Part shown: positions 7,772-16,054 of the stretch, piece after piece
Numbering within the stretch: position 1 is the first letter of the stretch
Layout of the letters: every line of letters begins with the position of its first letter
Assembly (NCBI GenBank): GCA_036497945.1
Contig: DASXIN010000141.1
Location: forward strand, 1-64,000
From: RYN-230 sp036497945
GTDB taxonomy: Bacteria; Actinomycetota; Actinomycetes; Streptosporangiales; Streptosporangiaceae
DNA: 64,000 bases
Direction: 5' to 3'
Translations under genes and position numbers: made by a program
The notes under the pieces: model-generated
What the model was told of the DNA's origin: nothing
The model's database searches: none
The model's input: the letters and a program-made list of their open reading frames with translations, nothing else

Positions 7772-9082
7772 TCAATCCCCGCCTGCCTCTTTTGCCGCAG
7801 GCTCCCCTAGCGGCGCGGGTGCCCCGACCCGCTCCACGGTGACCGTGCCGATCCGGTTCCGCCGCCCGGCCAGGCTCTCCGCGGTCAGCCGCAGCCCGGC
7901 CACGGTGCCCACCGAGCCGGCGATCGGCACCCGGCCGATCGCGTGCGCCAGCAGGCCACCGACGGTTTCCACGTCCTCGGCCTCGATCGTGGTGCCGAAC
8001 AGCTCCTCCAGGTCGGTCACCGGCAGCCGCGCGGGGACCCGGGCCCGGTCTGGGGACAGCCATTCCACGGTCGGCTGTTCCTGGTCGTACTCGTCGGTGA
8101 TCTCCCCGACGATCTCCTCCACGATGTCCTCGATGGTCACCAGGCCAGCGGTGCCGCCGTACTCGTCGATGACGACGGCCAGGTGGATCCGGCGCTGCTG
8201 CATCTCCTTGAGCAGCTCGTCCACCGGCTTGCTCTCCGGCACGAACGTCGCGGGCCGCATCACCGCGGTGACCGGCTCGACCGCCTCCCGCTCCGGCTGC
8301 TCCTGACTGATCGTCACCAGGTCCTTGAGATAGGCGATGCCGATCACGTCGTCCTCGTTCTCGCCGACCACCGGGATGCGGGAGAAACCGCTGCGCAGCG
8401 CCAGGGACAGCGCCTGGCGGACGGTCTTGTCCCGCTCCACGAACACCATGTCGGTGCGCGGCACCATCACCTCGCGGGCGATCGTGTCGCCCAGCTCGAA
8501 CACGGAGTGGATCATGGCCCGGGCGCCGGGCTCGATGACCTGGCGCTGCTCCAGCAGGTCCACCAGGCCGCGCAGTTCCTCCTCGGAGCCGGACGCGTCG
8601 CGGGCGGCCCGGCCCGGGGTGAGCAGGTTGCCCACCGCGAGCAGCAGCCGCGGGATCGGGCCGAGCAGCCGCACCACCGGGTACAGCACATAGGCCACGG
8701 CCAGCGCCGCACCGCGCTCGTACTGGCGGCCGAGAATCCGCGGCCCGATCCCGGCCAGCAGGTAGAGCAGCGCGATCATGATGATCAGGACCAGCAGGTA
8801 GGTATGCCAGCCCTGGCCCAGGTAGTGCTCCAGCGCGGCGGCGAGCAGCACGATGGCCGCGGTCTCGCAGGCCACCCGGAACAGCAGCAGCACCGCGAAG
8901 TAACGGCCCGGCTCGGCCAGCACGGCCTGCAGCCGGGTGGCCGCCCGGCCGCGGCGGTTCTTCCGGCCGCGGCCCAGGTCGCCGGCCCCCGACCTGGACA
9001 CTCGGGTCAGCGCGACCTCGCCGGTGGCGCACGCCCCGGCCAGCACCGCGAGCACGACGGCCGCGACGATCAGCCAGGCCAT
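7772..9082 (-). CDS. CNNM/CorC-type transporter protein (DUF21, CBS pair, CorC_HlyC)
   Basis: A 436-residue membrane protein of the family once called 'hemolysin C', now linked to Mg2+/Co2+ homeostasis. In order it has an N-terminal DUF21 region of about four hydrophobic helices (residues 1 to about 175), two CBS domains including 'VPRTDMVFVERDKTVRQAL' and 'RIHLAVVIDEYGGTAGLVTIEDIVEEIVGEI' (listed in pieces), and a CorC_HlyC C-terminal domain. The ATG at 9082 gives the proper hydrophobic N-terminus (MAWLIVAAVVLAVLAG). It follows ybeY after 7 bp of overlap-free spacing measured from the ybeY stop, so the two are probably co-transcribed. Confidence 0.92.
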   Translation of the reverse strand: MAWLIVAAVVLAVLAGACATGEVALTRVSRSGAGDLGRGRKNRRGRAATRLQAVLAEPGRYFAVLLLFRVACETAAIVLLAAALEHYLGQGWHTYLLVLIIMIALLYLLAGIGPRILGRQYERGAALAVAYVLYPVVRLLGPIPRLLLAVGNLLTPGRAARDASGSEEELRGLVDLLEQRQVIEPGARAMIHSVFELGDTIAREVMVPRTDMVFVERDKTVRQALSLALRSGFSRIPVVGENEDDVIGIAYLKDLVTISQEQPEREAVEPVTAVMRPATFVPESKPVDELLKEMQQRRIHLAVVIDEYGGTAGLVTIEDIVEEIVGEITDEYDQEQPTVEWLSPDRARVPARLPVTDLEELFGTTIEAEDVETVGGLLAHAIGRVPIAGSVGTVAGLRLTAESLAGRRNRIGTVTVERVGAPAPLGEPAAKEAGGD

Positions 9083-9089
9083 GGCGGAC

Positions 9090-9644
9090 TCATCCCCGCT
9101 CGTCCGGCGGAGCTGCCGCGTCCGGCCCGGAAGGTGCCGTATCCGGCCGGGGATCCTGGTCACGGGCCGAGCGCCAGGACCGGAGCAACTCATCCTGCAG
9201 GCCGAACATGGCGGCCTTCTCGGCCGCCTCGGCGTGGTCGTAGCCGAGCAGATGCAGGATGCCGTGCGTGCACAGCAGCTCGAGCTCGTCGCGCAGCTCG
9301 TGCTCGGCCTGGGCCGCCTGGTCGACGGCCACCGCCGGGCAGAGCACCACGTCGCCGAGCAGCGCGGGATCCTCGTCCAGCTCGGCGCCGCCGCCCTGAT
9401 CGCCGCGGCTGCTGCCGGGTGGCGGCGGGCGCAGCTCGTCCATCGGGAAGGCCAGCACGTCGGTCGGGCCAGGCTCACCCATCCAGCGCTCGTGCAGGTC
9501 GGACATGGTGGCCCGGTCCACCAGCAGCACGGACAGCTCGGCCAGCGGATGCATGCGCAGGTCGTCGAGGACGTACCGGGCCAGCGCGGCCAGGTCGGCC
9601 TCGTCCACCTCGACCCCGGACTCGTTGGCGATCTCGATGCTCAC
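9090..9644 (-). CDS. ybeY: Endoribonuclease YbeY
   Basis: Metal-dependent endoribonuclease in 16S rRNA 3'-end maturation and ribosome quality control. The 184-residue product has the zinc motif H-GIL-H-LLGYD-H (about residues 125-135), the hallmark HxxxHxxxxxH of the family, and 'DVLAFPMDE' before it. A Gly/Asp-rich insertion (PPPPGSSRGDQGGGAELDED) in the middle is longer than in E. coli YbeY but common in actinobacteria. Its ATG overlaps the phoH stop (9641-9644), indicating translational coupling. Confidence 0.95.
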   Translation of the reverse strand: MSIEIANESGVEVDEADLAALARYVLDDLRMHPLAELSVLLVDRATMSDLHERWMGEPGPTDVLAFPMDELRPPPPGSSRGDQGGGAELDEDPALLGDVVLCPAVAVDQAAQAEHELRDELELLCTHGILHLLGYDHAEAAEKAAMFGLQDELLRSWRSARDQDPRPDTAPSGPDAAAPPDERG

Positions 9645-10687
9645 TGCGCTCGCTTACGCCGATGCGGGGCCGGGGACGACCCGCGGGCCCGTGCGTCATA
9701 CCGCTCGTAGGCGTCCACGATGCCGCCGACCAGCCGGTGCCGGACCACGTCGTGGCTGGTCAGCCTGCTGAAATGGATGTCTTCCAGGCCGTCCAGGATG
9801 TCCTGCACGATGCGCAGCCCGCTGGTCTGCCCGGCGGGCAGGTCCACCTGGGTGACGTCCCCGGTCACCACGATCTTCGAGCCGAAGCCGAGCCGGGTGA
9901 GGAACATCTTCATCTGCTCGGCCGACGTGTTCTGCGCCTCGTCCAGGATGATGAACGAGTCGTTCAGCGTCCGGCCGCGCATGTAGGCCAGCGGCGCGAC
10001 CTCGATGGTGCCCGCGGCGATCAGCCGCGGGATCGAGTCCGGGTCGATCATGTCGTGCAGCGCGTCGTACAGCGGCCGCAGGTAGGGGTCGATCTTCTCG
10101 TACAGCGTGCCGGGCAGGAAGCCGAGCCGCTCCCCGGCCTCCACGGCCGGCCGGGTCAGGATGATCCGGTTGACTTCCTTGGCCTGCAGCGCCTTGACCG
10201 CCTTGGCCATAGCCAGATAGGTCTTGCCGGTACCGGCCGGCCCGATGCAGAACACGATCGTGTGCGCGTCGATGGCGTCCACGTAACGCTTCTGGTTGAG
10301 CGTCTTCGGCCGGATCGTCCGGCCCCGGGCCGACAGGATGTCCAGCGTCAGCACGTCGGCCGGCCGGACGCCGGACTTGCGGCGCAGCATGGCCACGACC
10401 CGTTCCACCGAGTCCGTGGTCAGCTCGGCCCCGCCCGCCAGCAGCTCGGTGAGCTCCTCGAACAGGCCGGCCACCTGCTCGCTCTCCTGGGCCGGCCCGG
10501 TAATCGTGATCTCATTCCCGCGCACGTGAATATCGGCGTCGAATGCCTTCTCGATCACATGCAGGAGTTCATCCCGGGAGCCCAGCAGACTGACCATTGA
10601 GTGGTCGTCCGGGATAACGATCTTGACCTGCGCGGCACCGTCAGCGGACGGCTTACGGCCGGGCGACTCGTCAGATCTATCTACCAA
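9641..10687 (-). CDS. PhoH-like ATPase
   Basis: A 348-residue PhoH/PhoL family protein: an N-terminal KH-like region (residues about 20-100), then a RecA-like P-loop ATPase with Walker A 'GPAGTGKTYLAMA' and Walker B 'FIILDEAQN', and the 'TGDVTQVDLP' sensor motif. Usually encoded next to ybeY, it is thought to work in RNA metabolism and ribosome maturation. The TTG start has a good GAGAAGGA site. The last four bases overlap ybeY. There is a 68-bp gap to the HIT gene upstream on the same strand. Confidence 0.93.
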   Translation of the reverse strand: MVDRSDESPGRKPSADGAAQVKIVIPDDHSMVSLLGSRDELLHVIEKAFDADIHVRGNEITITGPAQESEQVAGLFEELTELLAGGAELTTDSVERVVAMLRRKSGVRPADVLTLDILSARGRTIRPKTLNQKRYVDAIDAHTIVFCIGPAGTGKTYLAMAKAVKALQAKEVNRIILTRPAVEAGERLGFLPGTLYEKIDPYLRPLYDALHDMIDPDSIPRLIAAGTIEVAPLAYMRGRTLNDSFIILDEAQNTSAEQMKMFLTRLGFGSKIVVTGDVTQVDLPAGQTSGLRIVQDILDGLEDIHFSRLTSHDVVRHRLVGGIVDAYERYDARARGSSPAPHRRKRAQ

Positions 10688-10755
10688 TTCCTTCTCTCCG
10701 CCTGGGCGCAGGCGCCTGACCCGCGCCCGTACCCTGTCATGCTATCCACCCGACG

Positions 10756-11097
10756 TCAGCCCGGGGGCCAGCTGAGCGCGCGTCCGCCGAGGACATGCGC
10801 GTGCACGTGCGGCACCGTCTGGCCTGCGTCCACCCCTGTGTTGAAGACAACCCGGTAGCCACAGCCGGCGATTCCCTCGGCCTCCGCCACCCTGGCCGCC
10901 TGCCCGGTCACTTCGGCCAGCAGGTCCACGTCGGCGGACAGCGCGGCCAGATCGGGATAGTGCTTTTTCGGGACCACCAGCACGTGGGTAGGCGCCTGCG
11001 GGCTGATGTCGCGGAAAGAAACGGTCCGCGGCGACTCGAGCACGCGTGATGCCGGGACACCGCCTGACACGATCCTGCAGAATAGACACTCCGGCAC
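10756..11097 (-). CDS. HIT-family nucleotide-binding protein
   Basis: A 113-residue histidine-triad protein, probably a nucleotide phosphoramidase-type hydrolase acting on AMP- or ADP-linked substrates. It shows 'CLFCRIVSG' at the start (a CxxC often seen in bacterial HINT proteins), 'DISPQAPTHVLVVPKKH' in the middle, and the catalytic triad HVHAHVLGG at about residues 98-106. Length is normal. It lies at the head of the phoH-ybeY run and is divergent from the sigma factor at 11309. Confidence 0.93.
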   Translation of the reverse strand: MPECLFCRIVSGGVPASRVLESPRTVSFRDISPQAPTHVLVVPKKHYPDLAALSADVDLLAEVTGQAARVAEAEGIAGCGYRVVFNTGVDAGQTVPHVHAHVLGGRALSWPPG

Positions 11098-11168
11098 AGA
11101 GGGATCTTAGCTTGTCCCCCACCGGCAACAGTCATGACAGATATGGTTGCGATGGTGCTTCCCCCGCG

Positions 11169-11206
11169 GCGCCGCCCAGTGCACAACCCAGCGTGCACGG
11201 CGGCGC
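11169..11206. repeat. Strong stem-loop between HIT gene and sigma factor
   Basis: Two stacked perfect stems: GCGCCGCC/GGCGGCGC (8 bp), a 2-nt bulge, then GTGCAC/GTGCAC (6 bp) with an 8-nt loop. It sits between divergent genes, so it is not a simple terminator for either. It could be a 5'-UTR structure or a protein-binding site. A second small hairpin (CCCGGC-TCA-GCCGGG) follows at about 11218-11232. Confidence 0.6.
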
Positions 11207-11308
11207 AATTGCGCCTGCCCGGCTCAGCCGGGCGTGCCGGGGTGAGCACACGGACTCAGACCCTTGGGGGGGAATGATTCGTGAAGGCAAGCGGCGAGGG
11301 CGGGTCGC

Positions 11309-11905
11309 GTGCACGCACTCGACATGCCAGGTGAACCTGACGGCGTGGTAACGCGTCCCATAGATGTGACCGAGACGTTAGTGGCCAATGGGCTCACTGC
11401 TGCACCCCTCGAATGGGATGCAGACCGAGCTGTCACGGCCATCTACAGCGAGCACTACCGCTCGCTGGTGCGCCTGGCCGCCTTCCTGGTCCGCGACAAC
11501 GCGACGGCCGAGGAAGTAGTCCAGGACTCCTTCGTCGCCATGCACGGGGCATGGCGTCGGCTGCGGGACACCGACAAGGCGCTGTCCTATCTTCGGCAAT
11601 CCGTGGTCAACCGGTCACGTTCAGTCCTCCGGCACCGGGTGGTGGTGGACAAAAACACCCCTAAGCCACCTCCGGACATGCCTAGCGCCGAGCACGGCGC
11701 CATCATCCAGTTGGAGCGCTCCGCGGTGGTCACCGCCCTGCGGGCACTCCCGGAGCGGCAGCGGGAGGCCCTGGTACTCCGTTACTACGGCGACATGTCG
11801 GAAGCGCAGATCGCCTCAGTCATGGGTATCAGCCGGGGAGCAGTCAAGAGTCACACGGCCCGGGCCATGTCGGCCCTGCGGACCGTGCTCGAGCGGGATA
11901 CGTAG
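11309..11905 (+). CDS. ECF RNA polymerase sigma factor, SigE family
   Basis: A 198-residue sigma-70 factor of the extracytoplasmic-function group. Region 2 is visible as 'YSEHYRSLVRLAAFLVRDNATAEEVVQDSFVAMH' (about residues 48-80, cited in part) and region 4 as 'LRALPERQREALVLRYYGDMSEAQIASVMGIS' with its helix-turn-helix (residues about 142-180). No region 3 is present. It best matches the SigE/SigM-like group common in Streptomyces. The start is the ATG of MPGEP or the earlier GTG giving VHALDMPG; 11309 is used. The gene after it (39 nt gap) encodes a membrane-anchored protein that could be its regulator. Codon usage is more mixed than in its neighbours. Confidence 0.88.
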   Translation: MHALDMPGEPDGVVTRPIDVTETLVANGLTAAPLEWDADRAVTAIYSEHYRSLVRLAAFLVRDNATAEEVVQDSFVAMHGAWRRLRDTDKALSYLRQSVVNRSRSVLRHRVVVDKNTPKPPPDMPSAEHGAIIQLERSAVVTALRALPERQREALVLRYYGDMSEAQIASVMGISRGAVKSHTARAMSALRTVLERDT

Positions 11906-11944
11906 GGAGGGCCATAGGGGCTCGGGGAGCCTCCGGCGGCACGC

Positions 11945-12808
11945 ATGATTTCACAGGATCGGGACTACGAGGACGTCCTCCGCCACGCGTTGCGCGCGGC
12001 GGCGGCGTCCGTCGAGCCTGCCGTTGACGGCCTAGAGCGGATCCGTCACCGGTCGCATTCGCGTCGGTCTGCCCGCTCCATGCTGGCCAGGGCCGCGGAC
12101 TGGCTCCGGCTGTACCGGATCCGGCTGTCCATCCGGCTCGAATTTTTTCGCTGGGCGCTGAGCGAGCGCGGCATCGGCCAGCCCCCGACCGGCCCAGACC
12201 ACAATGGCCGAACGCCGGCTGGTAAGACGGCCGGCCGTCTCGGCCCGGCCGCTGCCTGGCTCAAGCCCGCGTTCGCGGTCGCGGCCGTGGTCGCCGTCGT
12301 GGTGGTCGGCGTGGTCACGCTGAACCGGATGCAGGAGGCGGTGATCACGCCGACCAATTCGGTCACCTCGCCCGGCCACCAGCACGCGCCGACCGGAGCC
12401 ACCGGCCTGGCCAGCCCGGGCCTGTGGCAACCGCCAATCGGCGTGAGCCCCACCCAGTCGCCCGCGGCGTCCACGAAGAAGGGCCCGACCAGCGCGCTGC
12501 CCGCAGTGGCCTGCACGCCAACGCCCTCGCCGAGCAGCACGCCGGCGCCCACGGCCAGCGCCACGGCCAGCCCGACGCCGACGCCGGTCGACACCGGGAC
12601 GCCCACGCCGAGCCCGACGCCGACCGCCACGGGGAGCCCGTCGGCCACCCCGACCACCGGCAGCGGGGGCAGCACGGCCACCGGTTCCGGGGGCGGCACG
12701 GCCAGTGCCAGGACCGACGCCATGTTCGCCCCGTACGGTGACGTCGGCACACCCGACGTCACCTGCGGCAGCGCGCCCACCACGAAGACCACGACGCCTA
12801 CGTCGTAG
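11945..12808 (+). CDS. Membrane-anchored protein with Pro/Thr/Ser-rich extracellular region, possible sigma-factor partner
   Basis: An unrecognised 287-residue protein. An N-terminal cytoplasmic part of about 105 residues (rich in Arg/Ala, with an acidic start ISQDRDYEDVLRHAL) precedes a single transmembrane helix (about residues 106-126, AFAVAAVVAVVVVGVV). About 160 residues of Pro/Thr/Ser/Ala low-complexity sequence then form a likely extended extracellular stalk with few ordered segments. Its place directly after the ECF sigma gene, and its topology, fit a regulator of that sigma factor, but no ZAS zinc motif is visible, so this is inference. It ends 5 bp from the convergent rsmE stop. Confidence 0.7.
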   Translation: MISQDRDYEDVLRHALRAAAASVEPAVDGLERIRHRSHSRRSARSMLARAADWLRLYRIRLSIRLEFFRWALSERGIGQPPTGPDHNGRTPAGKTAGRLGPAAAWLKPAFAVAAVVAVVVVGVVTLNRMQEAVITPTNSVTSPGHQHAPTGATGLASPGLWQPPIGVSPTQSPAASTKKGPTSALPAVACTPTPSPSSTPAPTASATASPTPTPVDTGTPTPSPTPTATGSPSATPTTGSGGSTATGSGGGTASARTDAMFAPYGDVGTPDVTCGSAPTTKTTTPTS

Positions 12809-12813
12809 GCGGC

Positions 12814-13536
12814 TCAGCTCCAGCGGCCGAGCCGGCTGAGCAGGACGGTGGCCGCGACTGCACCGGCGGTGGACGCCCGTAGCACGGTCGGGCCCAGGTG
12901 CGCGGCCACCACGCCGGCTGCGGTCAGCGCGTCCGTCTCGGCCGGGCTGACGCCGCCCTCCGGGCCGACGACCAGCAGGATCTCCCCCGAGCCGGGCAGC
13001 GGCAGCGCACTCAGCGCGGTATCCGCGTCCGGGTCGAGCACGATCGCGCAGGCCGCGGCGCCGGCCCGGGCGGTCAGACCGGGCACCCCGGCCGGATCGG
13101 TCACCTCGGCGAACCGGCCGCGGCGGGCCTGCTTGCCCGCCTCCCGGGCGGTAGCCCGCCACCGGCCCAGCGCCCGGTCGCCGCGCTCCCCCGACCAGCG
13201 CACCACGCAGCGTTCCGCGGCCCACGGGATCACCACGTCCACGCCGACTTCGGACATCAGCTCGACGGCCAGCTGGCCCCGGTCACCTTTGGGAATGGCC
13301 TGGGCCACGGCCAGCGCCGGGTCGGCGGGCGGGATCGTCCGCCGGTCCCGCACCGCGAGTTCCAGCGTCCCGCGCTGGGCCCGGGTGACCACGCACTCGG
13401 CCAGCTGGCCCGCGCCATCGGTCAAGTCCACCCGCTCGCCCGCGGAGAGCCGGCGCACGTCGGCCGCGTGCCGGCCTTCCGGCCCGGCCAGCACCACCCG
13501 GTCCCGGGCCAGCTCGGCCGGCTCAGCCAGGAACAC
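12814..13536 (-). CDS. rsmE: 16S rRNA (uracil-1498-N3) methyltransferase
   Basis: SPOUT-class methyltransferase acting on U1498 of 16S rRNA. The 240-residue product has the N-terminal PUA-like domain ('GPEGRHAADVRRLSAGERVDL') and the C-terminal trefoil-knot motifs 'LLVVGPEGGVSPAE' and 'LGPTVLRASTAG'. I chose the GTG at 13536. The frame is open to 13608, but the extra 24 codons fall inside a dispersed GC-rich repeat also found at 15951-16010 and read as Gly/Ser/Pro low-complexity sequence. The exact start remains uncertain. It lies downstream of dnaJ on the same strand, as in other actinobacteria. Confidence 0.93.
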   Translation of the reverse strand: MFLAEPAELARDRVVLAGPEGRHAADVRRLSAGERVDLTDGAGQLAECVVTRAQRGTLELAVRDRRTIPPADPALAVAQAIPKGDRGQLAVELMSEVGVDVVIPWAAERCVVRWSGERGDRALGRWRATAREAGKQARRGRFAEVTDPAGVPGLTARAGAAACAIVLDPDADTALSALPLPGSGEILLVVGPEGGVSPAETDALTAAGVVAAHLGPTVLRASTAGAVAATVLLSRLGRWS

Positions 13537-13541
13537 TGGAG

Positions 13542-13602
13542 GCCGTATGTTCCGGGGGGGCGACCCCCCGGAACCCCCCGATTGCCGCTGCGCGCCGAGC
13601 GG
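13542..13602 (-). repeat. Dispersed palindromic repeat, copy A
   Basis: On the minus strand this reads GCTCGGCGCGCAGCGGC, then ATCGGGGGGTT, a long G-run/C-run palindrome, and ends CCGGAACATACGGC. The plus-strand sequence at 15951-16010 matches it over about 58 bp with only a handful of substitutions. Both copies lie just upstream of a gene on their own strand (rsmE here, the DUF3097 gene there). A looser relative overlaps the leuA 3' end (3520-3555). Confidence 0.75.
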
Positions 13603-13618
13603 CGGCACGCCGCCGCGG

Positions 13619-14761
13619 TCACCGGCCGTTGAACGCGTCCCGCAACCGGGAGAAGAAGCCCTGCTGGCCCGGCGCGAACCGGCCCGGCGGGGTCTCCTCG
13701 CCGCGCAGCTCGGCCAGCTGCTTGAGCAGGGCCTCCTGCGGCTCGTCCAGCTTGGTCGGGGTCTCCACCGTGACGTGGATGATCAGGTCACCGCGCCCGG
13801 AGTCGTTCAGGTGCTGAACGCCGAGCGCGTACATGGGGATGACCTGCCCGGACTGGGTACCCGGCCGGATGTCCAGGTCCCGGGGCCCGTCCAGGGTCTC
13901 CATCGACAGGCTGGCGCCGAGTGCGGCGGCCACCATGGGGACGGTGACCGTGCAGTGCAGGTCGTCGCCCTGCCGCTCGAAGATCGGGTGCGGACGCTGC
14001 AGGATCTCCAGGAACAGGTCTCCCGGCGGGCCACCGCCCGAGCCGATCTCGCCCTCGCCGGCCAGCTGGATGTGCGTGCCGTCCTCGACCCCGGCGGGAA
14101 TGCGCACCTTCATCGTGCGCCGGGTCCGCACCCGGCCGTCCCCGTCGCACTCCGGGCACGGCCGCCGGATGACGGTGCCGAACCCGCCGCAGTGCGGGCA
14201 CGGCCGGGACGTCATCACCTGGCCGAGGAAGGACCGGGTGACCTGGCTGACCTCACCGCGGCCGCCGCAGACGTCACAGGTTTCCGGGTGGGTGCCCGGT
14301 GCGGTGCCCTCGCCGGAACAGGTCGGGCAGACCACCGCGGTGTCCACGGTCAGTTCCCGGGTGGTGCCGAACGCGCACTCGGCCAGGTCGAGCTCGACCC
14401 GGATGGTCGCGTTGCGGCCGCGCCGGGCCCGGCTGCGCGGCCCCCGGCTGGTCGCGCCGGCGCCGAAGAACGCGTCCATGATGTCGCTAAACGGGAACCC
14501 GGCGGGCCCGAACGGCCCGGCACCCTGGCCGGCCCCGCCGTTGGGCGCGAACGGGTCCACGCCCTGGTCATACATCTGCCGCTTGCCAGGGTCGGAAAGC
14601 ACCTCGTAGGCCTGGGTGATCTCCTTGAACCGCTCCTGAGTCTGCGGGTCCGGGTTCACGTCCGGGTGCAGCTCACGGGCGAGCCGCCGGTAGGCCTTCT
14701 TGATGTCGTCGGGCGGCGCGTCCCGGCGTACGCCGAGCGCGGCGTAGTAGTCGCTGGCCAC
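13619..14761 (-). CDS. dnaJ: Chaperone DnaJ (second, HrcA-linked type)
   Basis: Hsp40 co-chaperone of DnaK. The 380-residue product has the J domain with 'HPDVNPDPQ' (HPD at about residues 33-35), a short Gly-rich linker (NGGAGQGAGPFGPAG), four CxxCxGxG zinc repeats (CPTCSGEG, CDVCGGRG, CPHCGGFG, CPECDGDG) and the C-terminal substrate-binding domain. The GTG start shares one base with the hrcA TAG stop, so the two are coupled and both sit under the CIRCE operator. This matches the hrcA-dnaJ2 pair of streptomycetes. Confidence 0.95.
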   Translation of the reverse strand: MASDYYAALGVRRDAPPDDIKKAYRRLARELHPDVNPDPQTQERFKEITQAYEVLSDPGKRQMYDQGVDPFAPNGGAGQGAGPFGPAGFPFSDIMDAFFGAGATSRGPRSRARRGRNATIRVELDLAECAFGTTRELTVDTAVVCPTCSGEGTAPGTHPETCDVCGGRGEVSQVTRSFLGQVMTSRPCPHCGGFGTVIRRPCPECDGDGRVRTRRTMKVRIPAGVEDGTHIQLAGEGEIGSGGGPPGDLFLEILQRPHPIFERQGDDLHCTVTVPMVAAALGASLSMETLDGPRDLDIRPGTQSGQVIPMYALGVQHLNDSGRGDLIIHVTVETPTKLDEPQEALLKQLAELRGEETPPGRFAPGQQGFFSRLRDAFNGR

Positions 14762-15774
14762 TACGACCCCGCCAGGATCTGGCCCACGTATCGTGCCACC
14801 GCGCGCACCGCTCCCATCGCATTCGGGTAATCCATCCGTGTCGGGCCAAGCACCCCGAGCCTGGCCAGGCTCTGGTCCCCGGTCCCGTACCCCGCCGCCA
14901 CCACCGAGGTACTGCGCAGCCCCTCGATGGGGTTCTCCGCGCCGATCCGGACGGTGAGGGCAGGGTGGTCGCCGGACTCGCCCAGCAAACGCATCAACAC
15001 CACCTGCTCCTCCAACGATTCCAGGACCTCACGCAGTCCCTTGGAAAAGTCCGCGGCGGTCAGGTTGGCCGCGCCGCCGACCACGACGCGCTCGTCGGTC
15101 CGCTCGACCAGCGACTCCAGGATGATCGAGAACACCGCGGCCGCGTTGGGCCGCTGCTCCGGCTCGACCAGAGTCGGCAGGTCGGCGATCACCGACGTCA
15201 CCTCGGTCAGCCGGCGCCCGTCCAGGCAGGCGTTGAGCACTGCCCGGAGCTGCATGACCGAATCCTCTTCGGCCGGGTCAGGCAGCTCCACGGTACGCTG
15301 CTCGACCCTTCCGGTGTCGGTGATCAGCACCAGCATGAGCCGCTTGGCGGCCAGCGGGACCAGTTCCACGTGCCGCACCGAGGACCGGGTCAGCGAAGGG
15401 TACTGCACCACCGCGACCTGGCGGGTCAGCTGGGCCAGCAGCCGCACCGTCCGGATCACCACGTCATCCAGGTCGAACGCGCCGACCAGGAACGTCTCGA
15501 TGGCCCGGCGCTCCGCCGCGGACAGCGGCTTGACCCCGGACAGCCGGTCCACGAACAGCCGGTACCCCTTGTCGGTGGGGATCCGCCCGGCGCTGGTGTG
15601 CGGCTGCACGATGAAGCCCTGCTCCTCGAGTACGGCCATATCGTTCCGGATGGTGGCCGGCGAGACATCCAGGTGGTGCCGGTCGACCAGGGACTTCGAG
15701 CCCACCGGTTCCGTAGTGGACACATAATCTTCCACGATGGCGCGGAGCACGGCGAGCTTGCGCTCATCGAGCAT
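14761..15774 (-). CDS. hrcA: Heat-inducible transcription repressor HrcA
   Basis: Repressor that binds CIRCE operators and shuts off heat-shock genes at normal temperature. The 337-residue product begins MLDERKLAVLRAIVEDYV, followed by the winged-helix DNA-binding segment 'TEPVGSKSLVDRHHLDVSPATIRNDM' (about residues 20-46, cited in part) and the GAF-like HrcA domain. The frame is open upstream to 16017, but the ATG at 15774 follows a good GGAGG site and fits the family N-terminus. Its own CIRCE lies 13 nt upstream, so it is autoregulated. Confidence 0.96.
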   Translation of the reverse strand: MLDERKLAVLRAIVEDYVSTTEPVGSKSLVDRHHLDVSPATIRNDMAVLEEQGFIVQPHTSAGRIPTDKGYRLFVDRLSGVKPLSAAERRAIETFLVGAFDLDDVVIRTVRLLAQLTRQVAVVQYPSLTRSSVRHVELVPLAAKRLMLVLITDTGRVEQRTVELPDPAEEDSVMQLRAVLNACLDGRRLTEVTSVIADLPTLVEPEQRPNAAAVFSIILESLVERTDERVVVGGAANLTAADFSKGLREVLESLEEQVVLMRLLGESGDHPALTVRIGAENPIEGLRSTSVVAAGYGTGDQSLARLGVLGPTRMDYPNAMGAVRAVARYVGQILAGS

Positions 15775-15786
15775 GTCCCCACCTCC

Positions 15787-15813
15787 CTGGCACTCCACTG
15801 TCCTGAGTGCCAA
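15787..15813 (-). promoter_or_regulatory. CIRCE operator of hrcA-dnaJ
   Basis: On the minus strand TTGGCACTC, a 9-nt spacer, then GAGTGCCAG: the standard 9-N9-9 inverted repeat bound by HrcA, with near-consensus arms. It ends 13 nt before the hrcA ATG. A TAAAAT-like -10 lies just upstream (about 15814-15819), which would put the operator at the transcription start. Confidence 0.95.
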
Positions 15814-15950
15814 TTTTAAGGCGGTCCGGGCGCCCTGGCGTCCAAGCGCAGGTATCGGGAGCATAGCGATTCGCTGGTTGCTTGTGCGCCGGCCGGCAAT
15901 GTCGCTGGTGAGGCGGGGCGCGCCGAAGGCGGGTTCCCGCCGAGCCGGCG

Positions 15951-16010
15951 CTCGGCGCGAAGCGGCGATCGGGGGGTCCAGGGGGTCGTCCCCCCGGACC
16001 ATACGGCGTG
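15951..16010 (+). repeat. Dispersed palindromic repeat, copy B
   Basis: Plus-strand copy of the element at 13542-13602: GCTCGGCGCGAAGCGGC, ATCGGGGGGTCC, a G5-6/C6 palindrome around TCGT, then CCGGACCATACGGC. It lies in the 280-bp region between the divergent hrcA and DUF3097 genes and ends about 45 nt before the DUF3097 start. Confidence 0.75.
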
Positions 16011-16054
16011 CCATCACCGATCGGTTCGCTGTGTCCGGTACCGTCCTGCCCGTT

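Noticed and set aside
13537..13608. 24-residue N-terminal extension of RsmE
   Set aside because: It is encoded by the dispersed repeat and has no match to the family; a GTG just before FLAEP is more plausible.
15737..16054. N-terminal extension of the DUF3097 protein
   Set aside because: The upstream part of the frame runs through hrcA's start, the CIRCE and a dispersed repeat, and reads as Arg/Ala/Pro low-complexity sequence.
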